DNA of 64,000 bases from Apostichopus japonicus (lineage: Eukaryota > Echinodermata > Holothuroidea > Aspidochirotida > Stichopodidae), in the NCBI RefSeq assembly GCF_037975245.1, contig NC_092576.1, positions 44,447,111 through 44,511,110 on the forward strand. Reading direction: 5' to 3'. The translations under genes and the position numbers were made by a program. Each line of letters opens with the position of its first letter. The first letter of the stretch is position 1. The notes under the pieces are model-generated. The model saw only the letters and a list, made by a program, of their open reading frames with translations, was not told the DNA's origin and did no database searches. Of the stretch, positions 1 to 9,788 are shown in pieces.

Positions 1-730
1 AGAAAATCCTGGATACGCGCCTGATAACGTTATATTAAGTCGATGCAAAATGAAAGTGAATTGGTTGGATTCAAGCGCACAATCTGTGTATGACTACGAA
101 TGTAACCTTTATATCGATTGACCTTAAATTTCCGTCTTTTGTTTTAAATCGCGCTCAGACAACACTTACACAACTAACTTACTTCTCGAGAGTACCTAAA
201 CAATGTGATAAGGCAAGAAGGGAAGCGTTCAGATTGAATTCAACATGAAAGTAACTATTAAATACAGTTCTATTACGTTTATCAAATAACATCACGGGTT
301 ACACAAACAAATGTTCACCGGCATTCATAGCGAAAAGATGTTACTTACATTTTGTATTGGATAATGTACCTGAAGATCATTTAATCTGTTGAATTGTTGA
401 TTGTTTAACGAATATGATTTTCATTATTATTTTGATATCAAGAAAGCTACAGTAGATATTTTTGTTATAGAGAATGATCGTCTGCGTTAAAATATAAACC
501 CAGCGACGTCCTAAGTTCCAGGCAAACATAAATCCTCAACTTTAAAAATTGATTATCACACTGCGAATATTAGTCGTAGGGGCAAAACAAATTTTCAGTA
601 CGTTAAGAAACTTCGTCAGAACATCATTGCAAGACTGGGTTATAACGACCACATTTAATGATATTTTATCCCCTTCAAATCTTTGCACAAATCATAAATG
701 GTACCAGAATCTGAAATGTCGAAAGCTTTA
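1..730. other. Left-edge stretch, no gene assigned
   Basis: AT-rich sequence with no recognisable domain. On + a reading frame is open from base 2 to a TGA at 119-121 (about 39 codons). It could be the tail of an exon entering from the left, but a frame this short is often open by chance, so it is not called. Confidence 0.3.
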
Positions 731-2303
731 ATGAACACACATGCAAACAGATGCACTACAGGGGCACCTCCAGGAATTACTCATACCTATCAGCTCTAAT
801 GGACACACATGCAAACAAAGGCACTACAGGGGCACCTCTAGGCATTACTCATACCTGTCAGCTCTAATGGACACACATACAAATATAGGCACTACAGGGG
901 CACCTATAGGCATTACTCATACCTATCAGCTCTAATGGACACACATGCGAGCTGAGGCGCTACAGGGGCACCTCTAGGCATTACTCATACCTGTCAGCTC
1001 TAATGGACAAACATGCAAATATAGGCACTACCGGGGCACCTCTAGGCATTACTCATACATGTCAGCTCTAATGGACACAAATGCAAAAAGAGGCACTACA
1101 GGGGCACCTTTAGGCATTACTCATACCTGTCAGCTCTAATGGACACACATGCAAACAGAGGCATTACAGGGGCACCTATAGGCATTACTCATACCTATCA
1201 GCTCTAATGGACACAAATGCAAAAAGAGGCACTACAGGGGCACCTTTAGGCATTACTCATACCTGTCAGCTCTAATGGACAAACATGCAAACAGAGGCAC
1301 TACAGGGGTTCCTCTAGGCAATACTCATACATGTCAGCTCTAATGGACACACATGCGAGCATAGGCACTACAGGGGCACCTCTAGGCATTACTCATACCT
1401 GTCAGCTCTAATGGACACACATGCACATAGAGGCACTACCTGGACACCTCTAGGCATTACTCATACATGTAAGCTCTAATGGACACACATGCAAACAGAG
1501 GCACTACAGGGGCACCTCTAGGCATTACTCATACCTGTCAGCTCTCATGGACACACATGCAAACAGAGACACTACAGGGCACCTCTAGGCATTACTCATA
1601 CATGTCAGCTCTAATGGACACACATGCACATAGAGGCACTACCGGGGCACCTCTAGGCATTACTCATACATGTCAGCTCTAATGGACACACATGCGAACA
1701 GAGGCACTACATGGGCACCTCTAGGCATTACTCATACCTGTCAGCTCTCATGGACACACATGCAAACAGAGACACTACAGGGCACCTCTAGGCATTACTC
1801 ATACATGTCAGCTCTAAAGGACACACATGCACATAGAGGCACTACCGGGGCACCTCTAGGCATTACTCATACATGTCAGCTCTAATGGACACACATGCGA
1901 ACAGAGGCACTACATGGGCACCTCTAGGCATTACTCATACCTGTCAGCTCTAATGGACACACATGCAAATAGAGGCACTACAGGGGCACCTCTAGGCATT
2001 ACTCATACCTGTCAGCTCTCATGGACACACATGCAAACAGAGACACTACAGGGCACCTCTAGGCATTACTCATACATGTAAGCTCTAATGGACACACATG
2101 CACATAGAGGCACTACCGGGGCACCTCTAGGCATTACTCATACATGTCAGCTCTAATGGACACACATGCGAACAGAGGCACTACATGGGCACCTCTAGGC
2201 ATTACTCATACCTGTCAGCTCTAATGGACACACATGCAAATAGAGGCACTACAGGGGCACATCTAGGCATTACTCATACATGTCAGCTCTAATGGACACA
2301 TAT
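731..2303. repeat. Minisatellite, about 68-bp unit, about 23 copies
   Basis: A unit of about 68 bp repeats head to tail. It contains CTCTAATGGACACACATG, then GGCACTACAGGGGCACC and a TAGGCATTACTCATAC block. Units differ by point changes. Sub-variants recur in register (CACATAGAGGCACTACCGG near 1622, 1832 and 2102; GCGAACAGAGGCACTACATG near 1690, 1890 and 2170), so blocks of three to four units were amplified together. Open frames inside it simply follow the repeat and are not treated as genes. Confidence 0.95.
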
Positions 2304-2459
2304 GTACAAATCTTAAACTGGTTAAACAAAGTAAAAGAGATTTACGTGGAGGCATATTGTATAAAGTACAAGGCTTGAAGAAGTCAAAGACCAGTGCCAA
2401 GGAATACAATGATGCTGAACACAAATAATTTGTAAGAATGTTAAAACAAACAAAAACGT

Positions 2460-2765
2460 TTTTACTTAAATTTGGAAGGTTTTTGTTCATGAAGTAATTC
2501 TCTGGGTTATGACGCCAATCTGCAGGTATTGTTTCTAAATCTCCAGGCAACGTAGGTATGTTGGAGATGGGAGGGGCGCTGTTGGTATTAAAATTTTTGT
2601 CCGACTGAGTCACTAATGAATTGTTTGCAGTGCTTACCGTCAGTGTGTTGTTACGTTGAAGATAAGAACCTGTTCCTTCCACATAGTGTCCATACCTACA
2701 GAGAAAAAAAACATATCAAATCAATATGACGAAATAACAACGTGTGCAATGTGATGAAGTTACTA
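2460..2765 (+). repeat. Duplicated segment (copy of 19612-19917)
   Basis: About 305 bp in the same orientation as 19612-19917 and close to identical over most of its length. It carries one DNMT2 exon, both splice sites, and intron sequence on either side, including the shared block with CCTGCAGATTGGCGTCATAAC. Because intron flanks are included, this is a genomic duplication and not a retrocopy. Confidence 0.85.
2638..2695 (-). CDS. Second copy of a DNMT2 exon (CFT-proximal exon)
   Basis: A 58-bp exon on the minus strand with acceptor TGTAG and donor GTAAGC. It encodes YGHYVEGTGSYLQRNNTLT after a split Ala codon. It differs from the exon at 19788-19845 by three bases; two are replacements (F to Y, S to T) and one is silent. 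Phase and both splice sites are kept, so it could be spliced to the exon at 20625-21118 in place of the nearer copy, or it could be a stranded relic. No neighbouring DNMT2 exon was found beside it. Whether it is used cannot be told from sequence. Confidence 0.5.
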
Positions 2766-2770
2766 AATGG

Positions 2771-4198
2771 GTCATTCCGTGTCAAAACACGGATCGCTGT
2801 TGGCACCCTCTCCAAAAATTCCCATTTTTTTTTGTATGATTGGAACACCATGAAATAAGCATTTTCTAAAAATGTCAGATGCATTTGCTTCACAATTTGC
2901 CGATTTATCACACTTTGAAATTCCGCAATTTGTCGCCACCGTGGCATTTTTGTGACTTCTGAGGTCAAATTTCTCAGCAATTAAACATCCTACTACCTTT
3001 CTTTTACAGATGCATATAGAGTCTATCCCTCTTCTGTTATTTCTATAATATTTATAAGTTGATAACCATCTATATGTAGTAAGTCAACGGGGCAATAATC
3101 ATTTAACCAAGTTTCAGTTACTGCTAGGAAAGTAAATTCATAATTGTCAATATATTGTAACAAACACATGAAAGGATCCCAATTTTGGGTTGTAAAAGTT
3201 TTCTATTTTTACGGTTACGTTACAGCACCATGCCTTTAACCAATAGTACATATACCCACGGGGATTGTCAGTTCAAAAAATGTATAGGATTTGCGAGGAA
3301 GAGAAAAGAAACTGGAAATATATTTTGGTAAGTACATAGAAACAAAAAGGAGATGTGAGCAAAGTTCAACCACCTAAAGACTTAGTAAGGTCTATATGCA
3401 TAGGCCAATGTAACTTCATTAAAGGCCATGCCAGACGTAATGGTTTAAGCCTTTTACTAACTGCCGTAGCAACCGAACCCAAAATCATGCATTTTGAAAT
3501 ACTCAAAAAATTACCGATTTTGGCCTGTTCAAAATTGGGGGTTTCTATTAAGAAGTGCAACCGTCTGTGATTCGTGTACAAACAAACACATGTACGTACT
3601 ACCCGCCTAATTGCAACTTGATAGAGCGGATACTGTAAAACTTAACCAGAAATCTCGGGTCACCACGACCGTTCACATTACATTTATTAAGAATGCAAGA
3701 GGGATTGAAGAAACCCTGGAAAGGACGATTATAAGACTGCACGCGGACTAGAAGTATGAAAACGCCTTACTCTTTTTGTACTTTCGTGTTTCCTTTTCTT
3801 TCATTTTTCGTCCCGTTGTTTCTTGTTTTTGTTTTTTTCAATTAAATTTATCTTCAGTCAGGCTGCAATTCCTGCGAGCATCGCAAATATCCTGCGAACC
3901 TGGTTCGGAAGGTTCGCAAGTTTTCCAGCCATATATAGAAAAACAAGAGCCCTAGGGAACTGTGGTTCCTTACACATGGGTATAAGACAATTCACATTTT
4001 ATCAAGCAAGATTTGGCTCAAATAGTCCAAGTAATTGTGGTCCTACATGTACCCATAAAGTAATCAACATTATAGACAACACTTTTGTGATCACAAATTG
4101 TGATCGGATTTTTGATCGGAAGGCACTTTTGAGATCTGAATATGGCGTCGAAAATGTAAGAAATATAAGGTCACAAGCGGGTCAACAGATATGATAAC
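2771..4198. other. No gene recognised
   Basis: AT-rich sequence with scattered short open frames on both strands, none with a recognisable domain or consistent splice sites. A palindromic run around 4086-4106 (TGATCACAAATTGTGATC) is the only local structure noticed, just before the repeat that follows. Confidence 0.4.
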
Positions 4199-5000
4199 AT
4201 TGGTGACCTCAAATCACATGACCGTTAAGTTTGAAAATGATCCACCACCCCATTCACAACTTGTCCCAAAATATCAACCATGTCACACCTTGGCATTATA
4301 TGTCTAAAAATTAACTTTGAACTTGTATACATAACTTCACACACAAAGGTCACCTGGGGGTCAATCAATTGACATTTTTGATCGATGAGACCTAACTAGA
4401 GCATCAAAACTGTCAAAATTCCTTTGCCCATTTTCTCCTCCAAAATATATTTTTTTAACATTAATTGATCTTTGGTGACCTCGGATCACGTGACCGTTAA
4501 GTTTAAAAATATCCCCCTATACTATTCGCAACTTGTCCCTACATATCAACTGTGTCACACCTTGGCACTGGGAGTTATTGTACTAAATGTCTGACCTTTG
4601 ACCTCATATAACTTCACACACAAATATCACCTATGGTAAACCCATTGACATTTTTGATCGGTGAGACGTTAACATACCATCAAAACTATAAAATTCACAC
4701 ATTTTTTCTTTGCCTATTTTCTCCACCCTCCCAAACTACTGTTTTTTTTAACATTAATTGACCTTTGGTGACCTTGGATCACATGACAGTTAAGTTTGAA
4801 GTTATACCCCTATACTCCTATACCATTTGCAGCTTGTCCCAAAATATTAACTACCTCACACCTTTGCACTGTAAGTTATTGCATTAAATGTCTGAAATTA
4901 ACTTTGACCTCATATACCTTCGCACAGAAAGGTCACACAGGGCTCAACATATTGACATTTTAATCAGAAGGTACCTTTAACATCTGAAAATAGCATCTAA
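4199..5000. repeat. Three diverged tandem copies, about 270-290 bp unit
   Basis: Three successive segments starting near 4199, 4467 and 4758 share the same order of blocks: GGTGACCT..GGATCACATGACC, AACTTGTCCC, TCACACCTTGGCA, AACTTTGACCT, CTTCACACACAAAGGTCAC and TTGACATTTTGATCG. The copies are clearly diverged and the last is truncated. Every copy has several TGACCT/AGGTCA hexamers in both orientations. Confidence 0.8.
4592..4604 (-). promoter_or_regulatory. Perfect DR1 nuclear-receptor-type site
   Basis: TGACCTTTGACCT reads AGGTCAAAGGTCA on the minus strand: two AGGTCA half-sites spaced by one base. This is the textbook DR1 that RXR heterodimers, HNF4 and COUP-TF bind. It lies in the three-copy repeat about 0.8 kb upstream of the THAP exon on +. 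That it functions is not shown; it may be repeat content only. Confidence 0.35.
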
Positions 5001-5173
5001 ACTGTAAAAATCTTTAAAATACTTAAAGGTCAAGTGACACGTAACAGATTTCATTCAAACTTGCACAAATTGAAAAGCTACATATCAAAACCCTATATTC
5101 CAAATTTGGAGTTCCACAATTGTTTCTTTGCTGTTTTAATTAAGTTAATAACCAAGCTAATTCCGTAAGACAA

Positions 5174-5181
5174 TGACGTCA
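5174..5181. promoter_or_regulatory. CRE-type palindrome TGACGTCA
   Basis: A perfect TGACGTCA, the full palindromic ATF/CREB site, lies about 200 bp upstream of the THAP exon on +, in a locally CpG-containing stretch. A promoter for the THAP gene is a reasonable inference. No TATA box was placed. Confidence 0.35.
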
Positions 5182-5374
5182 CGGGGAAACCGCCAATGTT
5201 ACCAAAACTAAGTATGCCTAATATGCTAACCGAGATCAAAGCCGTAAACAATTCGTCACGGACAGTAAACAAAATATCATATGAGAATGGGTGCACAACA
5301 GTACAAGAAATTTTCGTGTTCGTCAAACACTGTATACAGCGATAGCTTAGTACCAGTGCACTCGGCCAGCCTAG

Positions 5375-5611
5375 CTGCCTATAAGTAAAGATTGGCATGG
5401 ACCTTCGAGCGAATCTTATGTGTGCAGTGCGCACTTCACCAGTTAAAGTTTCGATTCCTATCGCCTATCCGCGCAACTTGGACTTGGAACACCAACAGCT
5501 CGCCGTCTACAATACAATGTCGTTCCTTCTCTATTTGGAGAAAGTATCTTCAAATCTCGAGGAGATATAGAAAGAAGTAGACCAGTAGTTGCGAAGCTGG
5601 ATCGGAAAAGA
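5375..5611 (+). pseudogene. THAP-domain exon with in-frame stop
   Basis: After a possible acceptor (GCCTAG) the frame reads SKDWHGPSSESYVCSAHFTS, then a TAA at 5444-5446, then SFDSYRLSAQLGLGTPTARR and LQYNVVPSLFG in the same frame. It ends at a good donor, AGA|GTAAGT. The W...S..S.VCS.HF pattern followed by a F..........AVPSLF-like tail is the C-terminal half of a THAP zinc-finger DNA-binding domain; the Cys and His of VCSAHF are zinc ligands in the family. The TAA sits where families carry an acidic or polar residue, and GAA to TAA would explain it. The N-terminal Cys pair of the domain was not found upstream. So this is either a dead gene or an exon with a sequencing or assembly error. Confidence 0.6.
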
Positions 5612-6547
5612 GTAAGTGTATTTTCTGGCCTAGGCCTACTACAACAAGGACTAACTTGGTATTATTACTAACTTACAGTAGGCTAATTCTTATAATTTCG
5701 TTCAGTTAGTTAGGCCCTAAATTAGGTACGGCGACGATAAAGTTAGGGGTAGGCTAGGGCTATATTAACTTTTATGTGTGGTACATCATGAAAAATCCAG
5801 AATAACAAGCATCAGATGTTTACATGTCATTTTGCCCAATATTATAATGTGCTCCCACCTATCTATATACTCAAAGTCATAGCTCATATGTTGCACAGTA
5901 AATGACATCCTTATATTTTGCCATTTTGTTGGTAGGGCTGCAGTTTTTGTTACAAGAGAAAACGCTTGTGACAGGTGCTTTCAAACATATCAAACTGCTT
6001 TCTTAAATGAACTTTCATAACTTCCTTCTTATTTTCTTTCCCAATGTTCAATACTTAGATTAATCTAGAAGCTGTTCCCCAACCAACTGCAGTGAAAATA
6101 AAGGCAGGATTCTGCAGAATGTACATCTCCATCTAAAGGTAGCATGATCTTATAGACATGTGCTTGATATTACCGAAAAACAGTTGGGAAATGGGGGAGG
6201 GGAGGGTGGTGACAGGCATTAAAGATTTAAGTAGTCAGTTCTGAACGGGATACAAGGAATCTCCACCAGTAAAACATCGAGGCATGTATATGGGGGGCAA
6301 GCTACCAGCCAAAATGAGGCAGCAGTATTACGGCTGAAAGGTCCCCATAAATAGGCATTAATAGAGTGATGGATGGGGAGGGGGGGTGGGGGAGAAAATG
6401 TGGTAGAGAAGTGTAAGCTAGGGTAATACAAGGAAGAATGGAAAACTTTCATACATCTATAGAGTATTCTATAGCAGAAGTGAGTACAGGGGCCAAAATT
6501 TTAGAAACAGTACTCGTTGAAAGCAAAATAGCAATTAAAACCGCACA

Positions 6548-6609
6548 TCAGGCAGGCTGACTATGGGATAATATACATTGTATTTTATCCATCATATCCG
6601 CCTGCCTGA
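6548..6609. ncRNA. 62-nt hairpin, microRNA-precursor-like
   Basis: TCAGGCAGGC at the left end pairs with GCCTGCCTGA at the right. An inner stem pairs GGATAATATAC with GTATTTTATCC (one mismatch) around an ATT loop, joined by a short internal loop and a small bulge. Stem size resembles a pre-miRNA, but a small inverted-repeat transposon remnant looks the same. It lies in the intron between the THAP exon and the next + exon. Confidence 0.25.
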
Positions 6610-6896
6610 CGAGAGTGGTTGAGGAGGCTATACCTGATGGCTTCACAGGAAAATATAAAGGCTACATCTATAGTTACTGAGAGAAGGGAGATTACATTGT
6701 AGTTATACTATATGAAACCAAGCTGAAGTCATTTGCAATTCGTTTGGTGTGAGTGGCCCATAATTTTGCAGCCACATAAAGCAGGAGGATATGCTCCCTT
6801 CAGAAAAGATAAGTGAACCATTTAGGCAGCTGACCCCTGTCCAAGAGCAGGCTACTGTATGTGTGTGGTATAATAAGCATTTATTCTAATTTTCAG

Positions 6897-7137
6897 TGAA
6901 TGTAACAGATGCAGAAGTCCAGTGTTCACTGGTCCCCCATACCACCATTGAAGTTGCTGACTGGACCAACAAAGACAAGAACACCATCAAAGCAACCAGG
7001 GCCATCTCTCACAGTGGCGATGATGGTCCGTCTGCTGCTGTGGCATCCACATCGGGATACACCGAAAAACTGCCAGGTAGTCCGGACTACACTCCATCAG
7101 TTAACTCATCTGAACTTGACAAAGATGATGCTTCAAG
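6897..7137 (+). CDS. Probable internal exon of the THAP-type gene
   Basis: A 241-bp open stretch starts after a pyrimidine-rich acceptor (CTAATTTTCAG) and ends at CAAG|GTAATT. It encodes a hydrophilic, Ser/Thr/Asp-rich segment beginning NVTDAEVQCSLVPHT and ending NSSELDKDDAS, with no domain I recognise. Position, strand and low complexity suit the linker that follows a THAP domain. Its entry phase needs one base from the previous exon, while the THAP exon at 5375-5611 ends in phase 0, so either another exon lies between them or the gene is decayed. Confidence 0.4.
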
Positions 7138-7835
7138 GTAATTTTCAAGATTGATAGTAGATTAGTCTGGAAAATCAATTGGTGCCATAACTTTCTGGAA
7201 AGAGGATCATTATTAATTTTGACACTAACACTGTGGGGCAGTCTGGAATGTGTGGTGAGGCCATCAGTCTTTACTTCAATTAGCATATACATACTGTATC
7301 TGGTAGAGTTGCCACAGCTGTATGTGAACAAGAAATAAAGGCACAAACAAGTAGTTGGATTTAACAGAGTATATTATATCTTCACTTGGCTGGATATCTG
7401 CTACTGAATACAAATGGTGAAAGTTGCATCTTATACACTCTTTTACCATGGATTACAAGGGGATGGGACAGGATTTTACTCTGTCCACATGTTTACTTTA
7501 CTACATAAACAGTGGTTAAGCTACTGAGACAATGACCACACATCCTGCTGAAGATTCCATAATATTAGGTGCACAAACAGGTGTAGGGTTTTTGTTGTAA
7601 TCAGTAAAAAATATATTGGAATTGTTCAGGCACAAGTTATCAGGTAAAACCTGACCCATGTATCCACACCAATTGAGGTGTACTCAGCTGTCGCCTTAGT
7701 TGGGCATCCAAAGACTTGACCGACAACTGTGCCATGCCTATTGACCGAATGGAGTGATTGCAATGCCTCTATCTAAATGGTATGTTTTTATGAACTATTG
7801 TTAATATTATTCTTCATATCTTTACTATTCTACAG

Positions 7836-8012
7836 ATTATGTATGGGAACTTCTTGACTGCTTGCAACAACTTCTGCAGAAGTGGAACTCTGGGAGATGA
7901 GTGTCCTGTACCTGTCAGAAAAGAGCCCCCACCACTTGCAAGCTCCTATGTTCATCCGAACAATGAGGATGCCATAGAACAACACAGAAGCAGATTTCAA
8001 AAGCTATGCTGA
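7836..8012 (+). CDS. Candidate terminal exon, function unknown
   Basis: After the acceptor TATTCTACAG one frame is open for 58 codons (IMYGNFLTACNNFCRSGTLG near the start, RSRFQKLC at the end) and then meets TGA. Splicing from 6897-7137 would enter a different frame and stop after seven codons (TGA at 7855), so the two exons do not join in this frame. It is included because the composition looks protein-like; it may be a broken exon of the THAP gene. Confidence 0.22.
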   Translation: MMYGNFLTACNNFCRSGTLGDECPVPVRKEPPPLASSYVHPNNEDAIEQHRSRFQKLC

Positions 8013-8906
8013 AGTACTGTAGTTGATGGCCTCCCAATTTCTAATTTTGTTTCATTGTAGTGGGGAGCAATCGACTCTGTGAATCGTCTGTTCACATGAT
8101 GTTTTGGCACAGCTGCAGAGCAGTGTTAATTAACAGGTCGCTACCAGCCTTTAGGGAAGTTGCTAAAGTCTTACATTAAAGTTTTACTTACATCTGGTTT
8201 CCATTGTAACTAACTAAATGATAACATTATATTTAAAAAAAGTTCCAATGACAAGTATTCCTCTGTAGAGAGCTTAGACTTCATAAATATAAATTTCATG
8301 CTGACTTAATATTTGTATGCAACTTTGGTGTTTCAAACATGTTGCCAATTTTTTGTTTTTCTCAAAAAGAATTGACAGAAATTTGCTGTTTGTTCCCCGC
8401 ATGGGATAAAATGTGATTTTTTTTATCCCATTTATGATCAAGTAACCTTGATATTCCATGGATTAATGAACAATTTCAGATTGATTCTCATTTCACTTTT
8501 ATTAAAATGAAAGCCTAAGCTCTCCAGATCCCATTGACATAGTGGTTTAGGGTACTTTATTCAAACTATTCTTCTATTTTAACCTAGTATATTTGAGATT
8601 TCAATCATCCAGATTTTGTTGGCAGGCTACTAGAAGTGACAGCTTTGCTTACAAGAGAGAATACATACAAACAATTAACTTGAGTTTTTATTATTTATTA
8701 CTGTTATGTACTTCCCAAACTTGAAAATGTAAAATTTCATCGAAGATTGCAGTTAATACCATGAACCAGAAAAATGTAAGCTGGAATTCCAAAATGTTCA
8801 CCATTCAGCCACAAAACAGACAGGACTGAACCCTGTTTCTATAAAACTTTGCAGAAATAATACTATGACTTGGCATAAACAGTCCACATTCTCACAGTCT
8901 TCATAA

Positions 8907-9788
8907 TTAAAATCCTTCATACTGTTCAGATGGTAAAGCTTCTCTAATCCTCCTTACTACATAGGATGGGAGAACAACACAAACCTCCTTCCCTAAAAAC
9001 TGCTAGCTCATCCGTGCAAGTTGTCTGTATGCTGTGTGTCTGTATTTCCTGTAAAATAATCATATGAAAACCAGCTATAAAAGATGAAGACACACAAAAG
9101 CTTGGTAGCCATCTGGGGACGTCAATTTTAAATAAATTTCTATATGATTTCCAGAATTTGCTTGGCCCCTAAATCTGCCTCCCCTAAAGTTAGCCTAGCT
9201 ATGCCATTTATACAAACTGATCATTGTATCTCGTGGACTAAAATTTGTAAATGGATCGTGCACAAGCTTGGTCGACATTTTTTGTGTGGCATTTGGTTCC
9301 ATGGCTCAGTGTTAATGACTTATATGTCAGTCAGCATGATAAGGTTAACCTCAAGGGCATTACACCAGTTTTGGGACAAAATGACCAAATCAGAAGCAGG
9401 TTTGAACATGGTGCACAAATTTTCCTGATCAAATCTATATCTTAATGTTATGCCTTTCACAACGAAACAAAACTAAACTATGAATACACCCTCTGTTTTG
9501 TTACATCTTTCAACAGCAGGTCAGAGCAATGAATAAAGGTATACAACAAAAATAATGTATTCTATACTTACTCTTGGATCCTGTTTTCCTGTGCACATCC
9601 ACCATACTGTTGACGGTACATGTAGTAGGCTGTCTGAAGAAACAATGGGTTCAGGCACATAGCTTCAAAACCTGGGGGTAAGGTGATGCATGCAGCACCT
9701 TCTTCATCCATCACAGTCCTTATCTATTTCGCTGCAGCATGTACACTCCCTTGCTGTAGGCATCACAGCACACTGGCCACAATGACAC
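8907..9788 (-). pseudogene. P2X7-type intracellular cysteine domain, two lesions
   Basis: Two minus-strand exons. Exon 9572-9788 starts with CHCGQCAVMPTARECTCCSE and ends with FEAMCLNPLFLQTAYYMYRQ then QYGG. Exon 8907-9048 reads EKYRHTAYRQLARMS, a stop, then QFLGKEVCVVLPSYVVRRIR and ends SEQYEGF with a natural TAA. This is the layout of the C-terminal domain of P2X7 receptors (CxCGxC..M....ECxCC, then CLN...LQTAY..Y, then YRH.AYR......W..LG....VLPSC....IR), which in many invertebrates occurs without the channel part. The exon join is in phase (GA+G). Two lesions are visible: a one-base frameshift after SEIDK (near 9719-9722) and TAG where the family has Trp. No channel exons were found upstream. 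Confidence 0.75.

Noticed and set aside
2-121. Open + frame of about 39 codons from the window edge
   Set aside because: Too short to separate from chance, no domain, no splice or upstream evidence within the window.
731-2303. CRISPR-like regular spacing in the tandem arrays
   Set aside because: Units are contiguous and without unique spacers, in a eukaryotic context with introns; these are minisatellites.
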